Of a stretch of DNA of 62,891 nucleotides, positions 62,840 to 62,891 are shown one piece after another. A program made the translations under genes and the position numbers. Position 1 is the stretch's first letter; each line of letters opens with the position of its first letter. This DNA comes from Bacteroidales bacterium (GTDB lineage: Bacteria > Bacillota > Clostridia > Lachnospirales > Lachnospiraceae): contig JAMPFJ010000018.1 of the NCBI GenBank assembly GCA_023664535.1, forward strand, positions 1 to 62,891, given 5' to 3'. Under the pieces are notes generated by a model. The model saw nothing but the letters and a program-made list of their open reading frames with translations. It was not told the DNA's origin and ran no database searches.

Positions 62840-62891
62840 AGGAGCTTCCTGTATAATTCAAGTATAGGGAATTCCAAGAAAGAGGGTTGAG

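Overview
The window looks like chromosomal DNA of a low-to-mid GC anaerobic Firmicute, most likely a gut Lachnospiraceae-type Clostridia. This is inferred from indolepyruvate:ferredoxin oxidoreductase, a T-box-controlled threonyl-tRNA synthetase, an L10-leader rplJL operon, strong AAGGAGG ribosome sites, TTGACA/TATAAT promoters, and a wealth of secreted proteins with Big2, InlB-type (Flg_new) and BspA-type leucine-rich repeats. No rRNA, phage or CRISPR is seen; there is one tRNA (Lys-CTT).

Layout. 0-0.4 kb: tails of two Fic-domain genes, the second a 5'-truncated remnant. 0.46-2.8 kb (-): iorAB. 2.9-4.7 kb (-): membrane-anchored beta-lactamase-fold serine hydrolase. 4.9-7.8 kb (-): thrS, a MITE-like repeat, a small membrane protein, and a threonine T-box with its promoter. 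7.9-9.7 kb (-): secreted GH25 muramidase with SH3 domains. 9.9 kb: tRNA-Lys. 10.1 kb (-): DUF3783 protein. 10.7-20.1 kb (+): a 2040-residue secreted GH9 glucanase followed by three secreted proteins (thioredoxin-fold/InlB-repeat, and two related unknowns). 20.2-21.7 kb (-): membrane protein with five 25-residue repeats and three LSADEIAALFAS motifs. 21.8-26.4 kb (+): two transcription units, HMA protein + ZIP transporter and an ABC-ATPase + FtsX-type permease, whose promoters share a GTTAG-N6-CTAAC dyad. 26.8-30.5 kb: XRE regulator, AlbA_2/ATP-binding regulator, ferredoxin-type aldo/keto reductase, and a gene-poor stretch with palindromes. 30.6-34.6 kb: malQ, beta-carbonic anhydrase, a small helical protein, and an orphan FliD-like protein. 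34.9-39.1 kb (-): 1410-residue subtilase. 39.3-40.5 kb (+): L10 leader, rplJ, rplL.

40.9 kb to the right edge (+): a large locus built around a type VIIb secretion ATPase (EssC). It holds an XRE membrane regulator, a membrane trypsin-like protease with a cytosolic FHA domain, a PP2C phosphatase, a transmembrane Ser/Thr kinase, a small membrane protein, a secreted BspA-like protein, a 2014-residue wall-spanning Ig-like protein, a membrane protein with a degenerate FHA domain, EssC with an FHA domain, a LytTR response regulator, an unknown protein, a YukD/EsaB-like protein, a small helical protein and two WXG100 proteins. I infer a type VII secretion machine whose assembly or activity is controlled by threonine phosphorylation and FHA binding. 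The kinase has the same topology as the pseudokinase subunit EssB but keeps all catalytic residues. This is the most interesting system in the window; canonical EssA, EssB and EsaA were not recognised and may lie beyond the right edge or be replaced.
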